Below, in pieces: positions 1-12,900 of a stretch of 64,000 nt of DNA (position 1 is the first letter of the stretch; every line of letters starts with the position of its first letter). The stretch comes from Palaemon carinicauda (taxonomy: Eukaryota; Arthropoda; Malacostraca; Decapoda; Palaemonidae). The notes under the pieces were generated by a model, which was not told the origin of the DNA, did not search any database, and saw nothing but the letters and a program-made list of their open reading frames with translations. The position numbers and the translations under genes are program-made. Location: contig NC_090768.1 in the NCBI RefSeq assembly GCF_036898095.1, positions 49,481,547 through 49,545,546 of the forward strand. Reading direction: 5' to 3'.

Positions 1-809
1 GTTATCTGAACTTTAAAAGTATATCAAATGTTTGATTTATTTATAAGAACAATTTAAGATCATAAAAAATAAATTATAGTACATAGAAAGTATTGGAAAT
101 GGGTAGTAAACACATTTGAATAGGCAAGTTGCTGGTTGCCATGGCACTAATGGAATTATTTCTGTTAGTTGTGTGCTTCGAAATATGCTATTTTCCATTT
201 ATGCGGGGGCATTGATCGACCAAATTCTCGCATAATTCGGGACCCTACTGTGTGTGTGTATGTGTATATATATGTATATATATATATATATATATATTGC
301 TAACACCAATACAGCTCAATTGCCTGGTGAAAGTGAGGCATCTGTGACAATAAGGGAGATGCGTACATCCCAGGTAGTGTGCAACCTTATTGCACTTTAA
401 ATGTTGCCGTGCACTAATTAAAAATATTTTACAATTGTCATATCCCTATTATCATATAAGATTAAGATATCATAAGTTGGACAATTTGGTAAGTCAGTGA
501 TTATGTATACATTTGAAAGGTATAAATTACCTTTCCTCTACTTTAGTAGACATCACCTTCTGAAAATATAGATTTTACTTGCGATTCCTTATGCACAGGG
601 TTAAAATTTGCAATTCAAAGCATCATGCAGGGGCATTCTTTTACCAAGGTTCAATAAATAGAAATAAATATGCCAAAAATCTAGTAAATACTGAAAGCAA
701 AAGCTGTAGGAGAAAAAAGCACTTTCTAAACTAAAGAAAACCTGATTATTGAAAAATATGCAAAATCCTCCTAAAATTCTCAGCAGTTCATATAAGTACA
801 ATTAATTAC
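1..809. other. Intron of the START gene, no recognised feature
   Basis: AT-rich non-coding sequence downstream of exon 5. It contains a GT/AT microsatellite at about 251-298. A 66-codon open frame on the minus strand lacks any recognisable motif and looks like chance. Confidence 0.6.
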
Positions 810-931
810 CTTAGGAGCAAGCACATTAGTTACTTTGTTGACAAGCCAAGGAGGTAGCTTCCCCCTGGGATCGCAGTGCGATACGTAGCTGAAGGAACAC
901 CCACCAGAGGGCAGAGGGCGGATCAGGTAGC
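810..931 (-). CDS. Stard10: Stard10-like exon 5 (START C-terminal strands)
   Basis: A 122-base exon (two bases completing a glycine codon, then 40 codons) with acceptor CCCATAG and donor GTAATT. It encodes GYLIRPLPSGGCSFSYVSHC, then DPRGKLPPWLVNKVTNVLAPK. The DP.G.LP.W..NK motif ends the START beta sheet. The donor shows that at least one more coding exon exists left of this; I found no convincing candidate in 1-809. Confidence 0.88.
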
Positions 932-3900
932 CTATGGGAAGGATACATACATGGGTGTACAGGTTGTACCATTATTAAGGAGGATTAACAGTTACTTACA
1001 TAGGAGCATGATCTTACATTGCAAATAAGTAGCATCTACATGGCATGTAAATAAAAGCTATCAATGATACCAAGCAAATATAGTTCTGAAATGGGGTGTA
1101 TGAACAAAATCAGTTACACTGTAGATCACATCGGTAATTTTTTTTTTTATATATATATATAAATTGTGACTATTATGTCACACAGCAACAAAATATTTCA
1201 GTAATAAGATCCTGCACCAACATTAGTACCTTTAAAACACCCTTAATGGTTACCTGTATTCAGACATGCATATAAGGTATATGTCTTATATTTAGTTGAA
1301 AACTAAGTACACTGTACTTTTATGACTAGCAGACAAATTATGCACTGAATACTAAAATAGATTATGAGGATTATCATGTCATTTTAGTTTTTAATAGCCA
1401 GTCTGACTGTTCAATAAATATTTGAAATTTGTATTTCAGGTTTTTCCATTTACACAACTCTCATTTATGTTATAAATTTCAACACTAGAGTAAATCCCAA
1501 ACTTCCCCAAAACTATAAATTCAAGTACAAAAGAAATTAGTAGTAACATTAGACCTATTTCATTCTAGCATTTTAAGTGAAAAATTTCTTGATAAAATTA
1601 CCTAATTCATCTAATACTATCTTTCAAATTTATGGTTAGATAAATATTCTCACCAAGATATTTTCCTTCTAGGTGTGTCTTTAGAAATGACAAATAGAAC
1701 ATACCATACTATGCCATACCATACTTTTTTTTTTACATGAAAATTAAAAACTTTTACTGTCCTCGTAAGTTACTTTATACATCAAAACCAATAGATAGAT
1801 CTATAATTAGTACAGTAGTCCTTCCATAGATCCTTTGTCACATATGCCATTTTTTCAACAGACTTACAAATATCATGTCAATTGTCCCAAAAATTTGTCA
1901 TATTTATATCATAAAAAAAAAAATCCATATATAGCAGTGGGTTAGATGTTAGTAACACATTCAACATTTAACCTTGTACATATGTAGCAATAGGCTAAAT
2001 GTTAGTTACACATTCAAAGGGAAACCTTAACACCATGAGAACACAAACATGATTACAATAGAATTCAGAACATGAGACACTATGTAAACCATTTCAAAAT
2101 ATTACGCATGCATTCATGCAAACATAAAAGGCAAATAGTTTCCACTTATTGACTTCTCCAGTAAAAATACACTTGTCAACTATTACTATGATTGTTTAAG
2201 GGATGTAAGACACCCAGTATATAACTTTATTATGCTAAAATTGCATACTGAAGTTACCTTTACTCAATGTTTATCATTCAAAACATATAAAAATTTGTTA
2301 AGTTTTCTCTTTTGGGGTTAAACATTTAGTTTAATTGGACTTATGAATTTGGGCTATATAATCCAGCACTTTGGCCTGTGAAGCCATTCAGCATTAACAT
2401 TAAATGAATACTCTACCATCTCTTTGGGGCACAAACATCTTACAAATTCTCTACTTTCTCCAAGGCTAAACATCGTGAATTCTCTATTATATTAAGCCCC
2501 TTCAAAAAGCATTTCTGTATGGTCCAAGTCTTTATTTCTATACAGTACTTTCTAGGTTTTCACTGATCATATTCAAGCCAAATTCATATCCATCTCTGCT
2601 CTGATAGATGGCTCTATTCAAGGTATCAGCTTATTTTCAAGCCTTTATAGATCCTCTCTGAGCTAATTAATTTACTGCTTAGTCTGTGCCTCAGCAGAAT
2701 CAATAGAGGTTATATCCTCTTCTCAAAATTTACTACCATCACACCAAGTCCTTCAACACGCATACATATGCAAGATCTATTGCGACTTGTAGTTGTCATG
2801 GCCTTTGCAGTACCACCCTATAGATAGGATTGTGGTAGCTTAGCTGGATCACTAGTGACACAATTTGTGGACCTTGAGTTCAAACCATTGCCCTGGCTTG
2901 ATAGATTTCACTGAAAATAATATGACCTTACTGTCTACCTTCTGAATGATTAATAGCACTTCCCTGGTCACCCTGGTCCTAGCTAGGGTGAGGGGCCCGG
3001 ACACTGATCGTACATGTACCTGTTCAGTCTCTGGGACACTGAAAAACCTGGGTAGGCAGCAAAGCAGTGAAGATTAGCCATTTGAGCAGTGCAATCCTAG
3101 GTTCCCAGATACTTGAGTTTCATACCAACTTGGCCTTACTAGCAGCTGTGGTAAGTATAATGTACTCAAGACTGGATCAGCCAGTTAATAAGCTTCACCA
3201 GGATGGATTTTTACGTTAGGACCAAAAATCTTGCACAAGTGCACCTTCAGGCTAGGATTTATTACTCTGACTACAACTTAGAACATAACTCGCAAGAAAA
3301 GGCTGAAGGTTGTGTTTGCACCAAAGTTACAAATGATATCTACAAGGAAAGGCAGAATCACAAGAAGCTCGTATCTACATCAGAATTACAAGAACCAAAA
3401 AAAGCATATTTAGATGCTAAAAAGCATCTTCTACATAACCAGAATAGCTTGTAAAAAGCACCAATAGAAGGAAATTGATGGCATAATCCCTTCACTGTTG
3501 TCTCCATAAAAATGGTCAAGTAAGAACAGGGCCGAAAGAGAATGAGGATGACTACTCAAAGAGGTCTTCAATCCTATTTAGGCCCTAATTCAGTTCCCTT
3601 TCTTGAAGTCACTGTGATAAAGCTGCTATCACCAGCAACTGAATTGCAACTCAAGTGCATTACAGTCTGAAACTAATCAGACTATTATATTTGGCACTGT
3701 AACTGAGAATAATAAGGATTACTGTATTCAGCTGGGAACAGAATTCTTCCTGAGCCTACTGAAGTCAAATACCATACTGAAATGACTACGGATTGGCTTT
3801 TGCAACATATAGATTTCAAAAGTCCAGCAATATTGTAATTATTGATGAGTTCTACAGGCAAGTGAAGATACTGTTGCCTTTGTGAAAATAGGAAGTGATA

Positions 3901-6900
3901 ACCAGTAAAGGCCTTTGTCAAATGTAATTAAACTGCAGCTTGATCATGATCCCTATATACATAAGAGTTTAATGATGATGATGTCTATGATTATTTAGAT
4001 TGTATTACATCACAGCTTGGAAAAGTGGAAAAGGACCACTTCATAGAGATAATGGCAGCAGCCTTATTAACAAGCATTGAAAAATCAGGACCTTGAAGAC
4101 AAAAGTATTTTAACATGACTGGAGGTTGTACAAGGTGCTTCAATGGTCACTTGAGTGGGAGTAATGTTAAATGATAACTGGTCTTTTATAAATCATCAGG
4201 ATAAAACCAATTGCAGTTGAAAGATGTCTCCTCTGAAGATTTGACCACAACCACAAGTGTATGTATTGTAAAAAGAAATATTACTGAGGCAGGTAAAGCA
4301 ATGGTCAGAGAAAATAGTGCAAGCAGAATACTAAATCCAGATAGCTGTGGTAGTGGGCACTGTCCCTGGAGTAGATCCAGCCACTGTAACAGGAAATGTT
4401 TTCATACCAGTCATTAGAAGAAAAATTACTTTAGACTGAAAATTACATGAGAATGCTAAAAGGCCATGATTATTGTTTGCAAAGAAGAATGATGTCCTAA
4501 CTGGAAAACATAAAAATAACTGATATCTGTGAAGTCTGAATATGTAAAAAGGCTGAATCCATTGAATATTACTTAAATATACGCTATACAGCACACTATT
4601 TAGAAGCAAACCTTATGCAACTATAAAGTATGTACAGTATTTACTTATAGATCATTATCAGCAAACTGGAAGATTTCAGATGTAAAGTAAAGATAATCAA
4701 AAACAAATTCAGACTTCTTACACATTTTAGAATCAAAACAAACTATGATTGGAAATTATTTTATGAATCTTGCTGAAAAAAAAAAGATGAGGAACACAAT
4801 AAATAGTTTTTGCTTGCCCATCAGACTCACAAATTATAAGGGATTCAGTAATGTATAACTGAGGGTCCAAGCAGCGCTAATATCATGAAATGGTGTTCGC
4901 TTCTTAAGAAGCATCACACCCTACTTAAACTGGCCTGTCTTCAACAGCACATACAATACTGAAGTTTAATGCTATAAACATCAAGTGTAGTACACAAGGC
5001 TATTACCTGGTGTAATACACCTCAAGCCAAAAAGCTGTATCTTCATTGCATAATTGCTCTTCCTTGTTTAAAAAACAAGGCACTTTCAATAATGCAAGTC
5101 TTTCAAAGTTAGTATGATATAGTATATGAATAGTATATAAAGAGTTATGTCATGAATTTCATCTCTTCTCCTTACTAGTTTACTTACTTAATTTATTTTA
5201 ATATCAAATAGCTTAAACAAATTTTAATATCAAATAGCTTAAACAAAGATACATAAAGTCATATAATTTCTTTTCACACAGTTCATTTTATTACTGGTTG
5301 AAACAATGTTTCAATAATACATAAGATTCATTCCTATAAAATCATGTCATCTAGCTCACCTGTAAGATGGGAAAGACCACGGACAAAACCTTTCTTAGGT
5401 GGATACTGATGGTGGAATACTGAATGATTCAAAACATACAGCTCTTTCCCCGTGTCTAACCATGATCGCTGAAGGACAAAGTCACGATTCTTTATAGGAG
5501 CTGGACAAGAAACTGAAAAAAAAATAATGTTGATTTTGCTAACTTATTGCAACTAAGCCAGTCTAAATACTCTATCTATTATTGGACAGAGGTAAATAAA
5601 GCCTACCAACTGCTTCTAAATATAAAAATATATACTGATCAAATAAAAAAGTGAACACTGGGCATTTACTTCTCATACTGATTCCTTTTCAAGATACTCA
5701 CTTGCATAGTAGGAAACATCATTATTTGGGTTAAGATATCCAACATCAATTGACTGAACCATGTGCTTGTCCCATATGTGCCGGTAGTGAGGATCATGGA
5801 GTACATCATACAAAACATTTGCATCGATATCGTTGTAAATGGTACAGACCTGTTAATGAAACATTCATGGATAGTTTCGCATTATATGTTGATTTGGGAA
5901 ATTTAAAATTAATTGACTGAGATTTTTGCCTCAGTGCTTGTGTCTCTCGATTATATTCTAAGACAAAATTTGTAAAAATCTATTGCATGGCCTTTATTCA
6001 TAGCCCCATTCTCATGAGGTGGTTTGTTAAAATTTTTACTATTCATAGAACCTTAGCTGTAAACAAACACTATTTCTGTTAGAAAATCATGATGATGATA
6101 AATATATCATCATCATCACTACTTTATACTATATCTAACACCACTCAATGATACTGTTGAGTAAAAAAGTTGTGAATAGTTAATGGTCAAAATTTACCAG
6201 AAATTAAAAACAAAAGTAAAAATGCTTCAATGAAGCACAATAACCTTTTTAAAAGTCATGATTTTTTAAAATGGATAACGTCTGGTTAAACTTGCAGGTC
6301 TGAGATACGAATGCCGTGTTTTAAGGTTTTATTTACATTAAAAAAAATGTAAGTAGTTTTTTCAATGAATATATGAATATTTATCCTACCACAAGTGGAA
6401 AAAAAAGAAGATAAAAATGACCCAAATTCTCTCTTTCTGTATGTGTGTGTGCTTCTGGATGGGCACAGATTTGAAACAATACCAACAGCAGAGATTATTT
6501 TATAATAAATGCTTCTGGATGGGCAAGGATTTGAGACAATACTAGCAGTAGACTACCAATGAGCTATCAAGAGAGATATAAGTTAATGGTTTGTTTATTG
6601 TATGAAATTTCAGTTATGATACCACCAATATCCAATTACCATACCTTAATCATGTGAAATGTGGTGTTTCTCATTGGCCTTGTCCAAACTTTTGTAGGTG
6701 GATGGTTAAAAGCCAGATTCCAGCCATCATGACAATCACATAGCTGCTTTAGCCGTTCAAAATCACGATCATCTGCTACTCTTACCTGGAAAACCCACAA
6801 TGAAGTAAAAAGAGCAAAAGCAGGCATATATATAATTCCTTTTTCACTATTTTCAATTATTAGTACTGTACCTTGTGCAATGGAGAGAAAATAAGCAGAA

Positions 6901-9900
6901 TGCTTGCACATATTTTAATGAATGACAATAAAAAGGGACAGATATTAACAGGTTTGAGTATTATACCTGTGCTTCATTTGAAACTTGACTGTTCAAAAGT
7001 CTCTTAGTTTGAATACCACAACAAGGCAACATTACACTAACATTACAACTGAAACATCAAAACTAATGCAATTTTTGCATAGACATATTCTGGTAAATTT
7101 CATACCATTGTTTACATTAGACAAAGAGCTTTCAAAGTTTGTATTGAGATAATACAGTAATGCTTATATAAGTACTATAAACAATAAATTTACCAACAGA
7201 AAATTTCCCCCCTGGTAAGCTATAACTAAAATCAGCAAAAATCAGCTAGCTGCAATACACCTTACAATGAAGTTAACATAATACTAACCTCGTACCACTG
7301 ATCCAAATGTAACAGAAGAATATTAGCAATGATAAGTAAACTGCTAAATCCTAATACAGTACAATAAACTTCTAAATCCTAATGCCAATCATGCCAATTA
7401 GGAATCTCAGCACAGTAGTACAGGTAGTACTATAACTTCTTATGAAAAATAAATATTATGAATTCAACCTAAATACATACTATATAAGAATTGTATTACA
7501 AAATCTGGTATGTCCATAAGATATATGGAATTTAATACCATATACAGGTAATATGTTACACACAGCATGTCTTCAATGCTCTGAACTCATGCCTTATTGC
7601 TGATAGAATAAAACAAAATGTTTAAGGTTCTACAAATCATAGTTTTACATATGCCATAATTCAAGAATGAGCCAAGTGGGTAACTTATAAAACTGAAATC
7701 ATAGTTGCCTAATAGCTAAAAGAAAATGCCACATTTTCAGCTGCTTGTACACCTAACACATTTTTAAATCACTCTATAATTGTCCATATAAAATAATAGG
7801 AAATGGGAATACTATACATGTGTAAAATATTTTGCACTACTAAATGAATATTTCTTTCATCACAAACTCCTCACTTCCACATAACTTATTGGTTTATCAC
7901 CACAAATTCTCTGACTCTTCATAAAAAAGATAACCTGCTACTGCCAGTTGCTGATACCCATACATATGGTTCCCTAAGTTCTCCCAGTGACAAAACATCA
8001 CACTTGCGCATCAGTAAAACTGGTTCAAAAGCCTACTGTGTTTTTCCTCATGACATCAGATTGATTTTGGATAGCCCTTTTTCCTTCTATGCTCACTCAC
8101 TATCATACATTTCTATTTTTAGCTTTTCACCCCGTGGATTGCATTATTTAAGAGGCTATTATTGGAGAGTCTTCTTAAAAGAACTGATGGTAACATAGCT
8201 AATACCATAAGTCTCTACTATAAGATATGACCAAACATCCAATGAACAGTTACTATAACAGTCCATTTAAATGGGAGTGTTAAGTGCTTTATTCTTGGTA
8301 CTGTCAGATGTGTGAGGAAAGAATGTGAAAAGAAGGATCCAACATTAAACTGTCAGGCCAGTCCTTAAATGATCCTATAACTCTCAAGTGGTAGTATCAC
8401 AACAGGTATCTAGTGCCTAGAGCAACCTACTACCCATGAAACATTGATTAATGAGGTTTAGTGTTTCCTTTGTCTTAAACTGTATTAAGATCATCCTCAT
8501 GTATTTCTAGTGCTCCAGAAATCTAAATTTCTTAGCTTATTTTATAAACAGTTTGTTTATACAAATAATACCTTGATCCATAAAATTATGAATACTGTAC
8601 TGCACCCAAATAAAATAGTTTGCAAGAAAAAAATATCAAATACTGCATTAGAGCATAACTGAAGTAGTGCATTTCATTATAAATAAGAACATGCAAGTGA
8701 ACAATGCAAAATATTTACAAAAATAACTGAAACTGGATTACTCACCTATTAATGATAATAAGAGAAAGTACTCATAGTATGAAAAATGGCAAATTTTCAA
8801 ATGAAATATTATTTCAATACTTACCCAATAAACATATGCCCATATATCTATAATGCTAGTTTAAAAAAAAAATGGAACCACGTTTTCCTTGGTTTTAACT
8901 AACCTGCCCAGATATTTGCACTTTCTCATCACCATATGTCAGTATTGCAGTAGTACCGATACACACTTGCATTATAGAGGTTATTTATGGATATTGAGTA
9001 GGTAGGGAGATAAAAAAATTTACAATACTGTATTATGAAAATCTTCATTTCAATTAATAGTACCCAATATACAAACAGATTTAGTTAATGGATGGATAAT
9101 GGTAGATGTACCTGGAGTAAAAAACCTGCCTGAATGTAAACAAAGGAAGATAAAGTGAATGCTTTTTCATTTGAATCCAGTCTTCTGCAGCCTATGCTCG
9201 TCAAAGCCTAATGATGGTGACGATCATGGAATTTCTCGTGCAGGAGCGACTTAAGAAGCATAACAGATATGACTTTCTTTCTAACTGTACAGTATTACTA
9301 TGGGTAATAGTCCCTGTGCTTAAGACTTTGCCATACAAGATAAGGACAGGCTAGCAAAATAAGGGAGGCTAAGGCAAGGGAGAAGGATAAACTTCTTCTG
9401 GTATAAGCTAATATGTCCCTTATATAAACAATTTGGATGTCATAAAAATAAAAAGCATCGAATACAGAATTGCATCTCCACTGAGTTGCTCCATTGAATA
9501 CAGGATTGCATCTTCACTGAGTTACAAACCTTTCTCAAAGGAGAGGTTTTTTTAAGAAATTAAAAGTGGCAGATTTCATACCATGAGCTTTACATTTAGC
9601 AAATTTAGAGAGGCTTCATCAATGTTATTGTGTAGTTCACCTATCAATTTCTTTAGTAAGGACATAGCATTCTTGGACAGGATTCACCATTTCTTATAGA
9701 GCAAAAAAAATTCCTTATCTTGTTCTAAATTCAAAGTTTTATTTTTAAAAATCCTTTAGATCCAATACATAGCATCAAGGCATTTCATTTGTGCCTTTCC
9801 CAGTAAAAAGAGTTCAGGGAACATTAGATTAGATGTCTGAGTAGACCATTGGTTTTTTAAAAGGTTTTTTTCTGGTAAAAGGTATAAAACCGCATTGTTA

Positions 9901-12900
9901 GAAGTGAAACCGATGTTACATGTTACACAAACTCTTTTAGCTGTTCCAGGGGTTATACAGTACTAAAAAGGCATTATTACTGATAACTCTTAAAAACCAG
10001 CAGATTGTATAGATTCATAAAGGGAACTAGATAAATACTAAGGCACTTTACAGTGTTAGAAGATGTGCCTAAGGTAATACGAACCTCAATTATAAAGGAT
10101 CTAATGCAATTACTGATATCTGGATTATAAGACAGATCAGGGCCTGTGTGCTTAAAAATAAATGCCTTCATAGAAGTGTATCCTTTAATAGCTGGAACTA
10201 TGGTGTTTTTAGTACCATACCCACAAAAGCAGAAATTTTTTTATTAAATTGTATAGAGAAGATCTCAAAGTTGAAATTCCTCTAGACATATAAAAGATAA
10301 AGTAGACTACCCAGAAGACACTGGTACAAGGAACATCAGAACTGAAATATGATATTTTAATTATAAAATAAATTTTTGAATATACTTACCCGGTGAATAT
10401 ATAATAGCTGCAACTCTGTTGCTCGACAGACAAAAAACGGTAAAAACTCGCCAGCGATCGCTATACAGGTTGCGAGTGTGCCCACCAGCGCCAACTGTCG
10501 GCCAGATACTACTCTCTCGATGTAAACAAAGACTCAATTTCTTCTCATCCCACTGCGTCTCTATTGGGGAGGAAGGGAGGGTCGTTTAATTTATATATTC
10601 ACCGGGTAAGTATATTCAAAAATTTATTTTATAATTAAAATATAATTTTTAAATATTTAACTTAGCCGGTGAATATATAATAGCTGATTCACACCCAGGG
10701 TGGTGGGTAGAGACCAGTTAAATATGTTTACATCGTATAAGCTAAGAGTTTTTTATTTCATTTTGACAGTTATCAATATAACAAAACCAAAATAAATAGG
10801 TACCTGGTAAGGAAGTCGACTTAGACGATTACTCTGCCTTGTAAGTACGTCTTCCTTACGGAGCCCCGCGATCCTCTTAGGATGCTGACAGACCCCCAGG
10901 AGCTGAAGTATCAAGGGCTGCAACCCATACAACAGGACCTCATCAAATCCCTAATCTGGGCGCTCTCAAGAAATGACTTTGACCACCCGCCAAATCAACC
11001 AGGATGCGAAAGGCTTCTTAGCCTTCCGGACAACCCATAAAAACATTAAAACATTTCAAGAGACAGATTAAAAGGATATGGAATTAGGGAATTGTAGTGG
11101 TTGAGCCCTCACCCACAACTGCACTCGCTGCTACGAATGGTCCCAGTGTGTAGCAGTTCTCGTAAAGAGACTGGACATCTTTTAAGTAACATGACGCGAA
11201 CACTGACTTGCTTCTCCAATAGGTTGCGTCCATGATACTTTGCAGAGATCTATTTTTCTTAAAGGCCACGGAAGTTGCTACAGCTCTAACCTCGTGCGTC
11301 TTAACCTTAAGCAAAGATCGGTCTTCCTCACTCAAGTGTGAATGAGCTTCTCGTATTAACAATCTGATAAAACATGACAAAGCATTCTTTGACATAGGCA
11401 AGGATGGTTTCTTAACCGAACACCATAACGCTTCAGATTGGCCTCGTAAAGGTTTAGTACGAGCTAAGTAGAACTTAAGAGCTCTAACAGAGCTCTAACA
11501 GACCCCCAGGAGCTGAAGTATCAAGGGCTGCAACCCATACAACAGGACCTCATCAAATCCCTAATCTGGGCGCTCTCAAGAAATGACTTTGACCACCCGC
11601 CAAATCAACCAGGATGCGAAAGGCTTCTTAGCCTTCCGGACAACCCATAAAAACATTAAAACATTTCAAGAGACAGATTAAAAGGATATGGAATTAGGGA
11701 ATTGTAGTGGTTGAGCCCTCACCCACAACTGCACTCGCTGCTACGAATGGTCCCAGTGTGTAGCAGTTCTCGTAAAGAGACTGGACATCTTTTAAGTAAC
11801 ATGACGCGAACACTGACTTGCTTCTCCAATAGGTTGCGTCCATGATACTTTGCAGAGATCTATTTTTCTTAAAGGCCACGGAAGTTGCTACAGCTCTAAC
11901 CTCGTGTGTCTTAACCTTAAGCAAAGATCGGTCTTCCTCACTCAAGTGTGAATGAGCTTCTCGTATTAACAATCTGATAAAACATGACAAAGCATTCTTT
12001 GACATAGGCAAGGATGGTTTCTTAACCGAACACCATAACGCTTCAGATTGGCCTCGTAAAGGTTTAGTACGAGCTAAGTAGAACTTAAGAGCTCTAACAG
12101 GGCATAAGACTCTTTCTAGTTCATTGCCTACGATCTCCGATAAGCTGGGAATAACGAAAGATTTAGGCCAAGGACGAGAAGTTAGCTCATTTTTGGCTAG
12201 AAAACCAAGTTGCAGAGAACAAGTGGCTTTTTCTGACGAAAATCCGATGTTCTTGCTGAAGGCATGAATCTCACTGACTCTTTTAGCTGAGGCTAAGCAT
12301 ACCAGGAAAAGAGTCTTAAGAGTGAGATCTTTCAGGGAGGCTGACTGTGAAGGCTCAAACCTGTCTGACATGAGGAATCTTAGGACCACGTCTAAATTCC
12401 ACCCAGGAGTAGCCAAACGACGCTCCTTAGTGGTCTCGAAAGACTTAAGGAGGTCTTGCAGATCTTTATTGTTGGAAAGATCTAAGCCTCTATGCCGGAA
12501 GACTGATGCCAACATGCTTCTGTAGCCCTTGATAGTGGGAGCTGAAAGGGATCGTCCTTTTCTCAGGTATAAGAGAAAAACAGCTATTTGGGCTACAGAG
12601 GTACTGGTCGAGGATACAGAAACTGACTTGCACCAGTCTCGGAAGACTTCCCACTTCGATTGGTAGACTCTAATGGTAGAAGCTCTCCTTGCTCTAGCAA
12701 TCGCACTGGCTGCCTCCTTCGAAAAGCCTCTAGCTCTCGAGAGTCTTTCGATAGTCTAAAGGCAGTCAGACGAAGAGCGTGGAGGCTTTGGTGTACCTTC
12801 TTTACGTGTGGCTGACGTAGAAGGTCTACTCTTAGAGGAAGACTTCTGGGAACGTCTACTAACCATCGAAGTACCTCGGTGAACCATTCTCTCGCGGGCC

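Noticed and set aside
2826..3062. Functional tRNA gene
   Set aside because: Box A and B-like motifs are present but no cloverleaf could be drawn. The body continues as a dispersed SINE.
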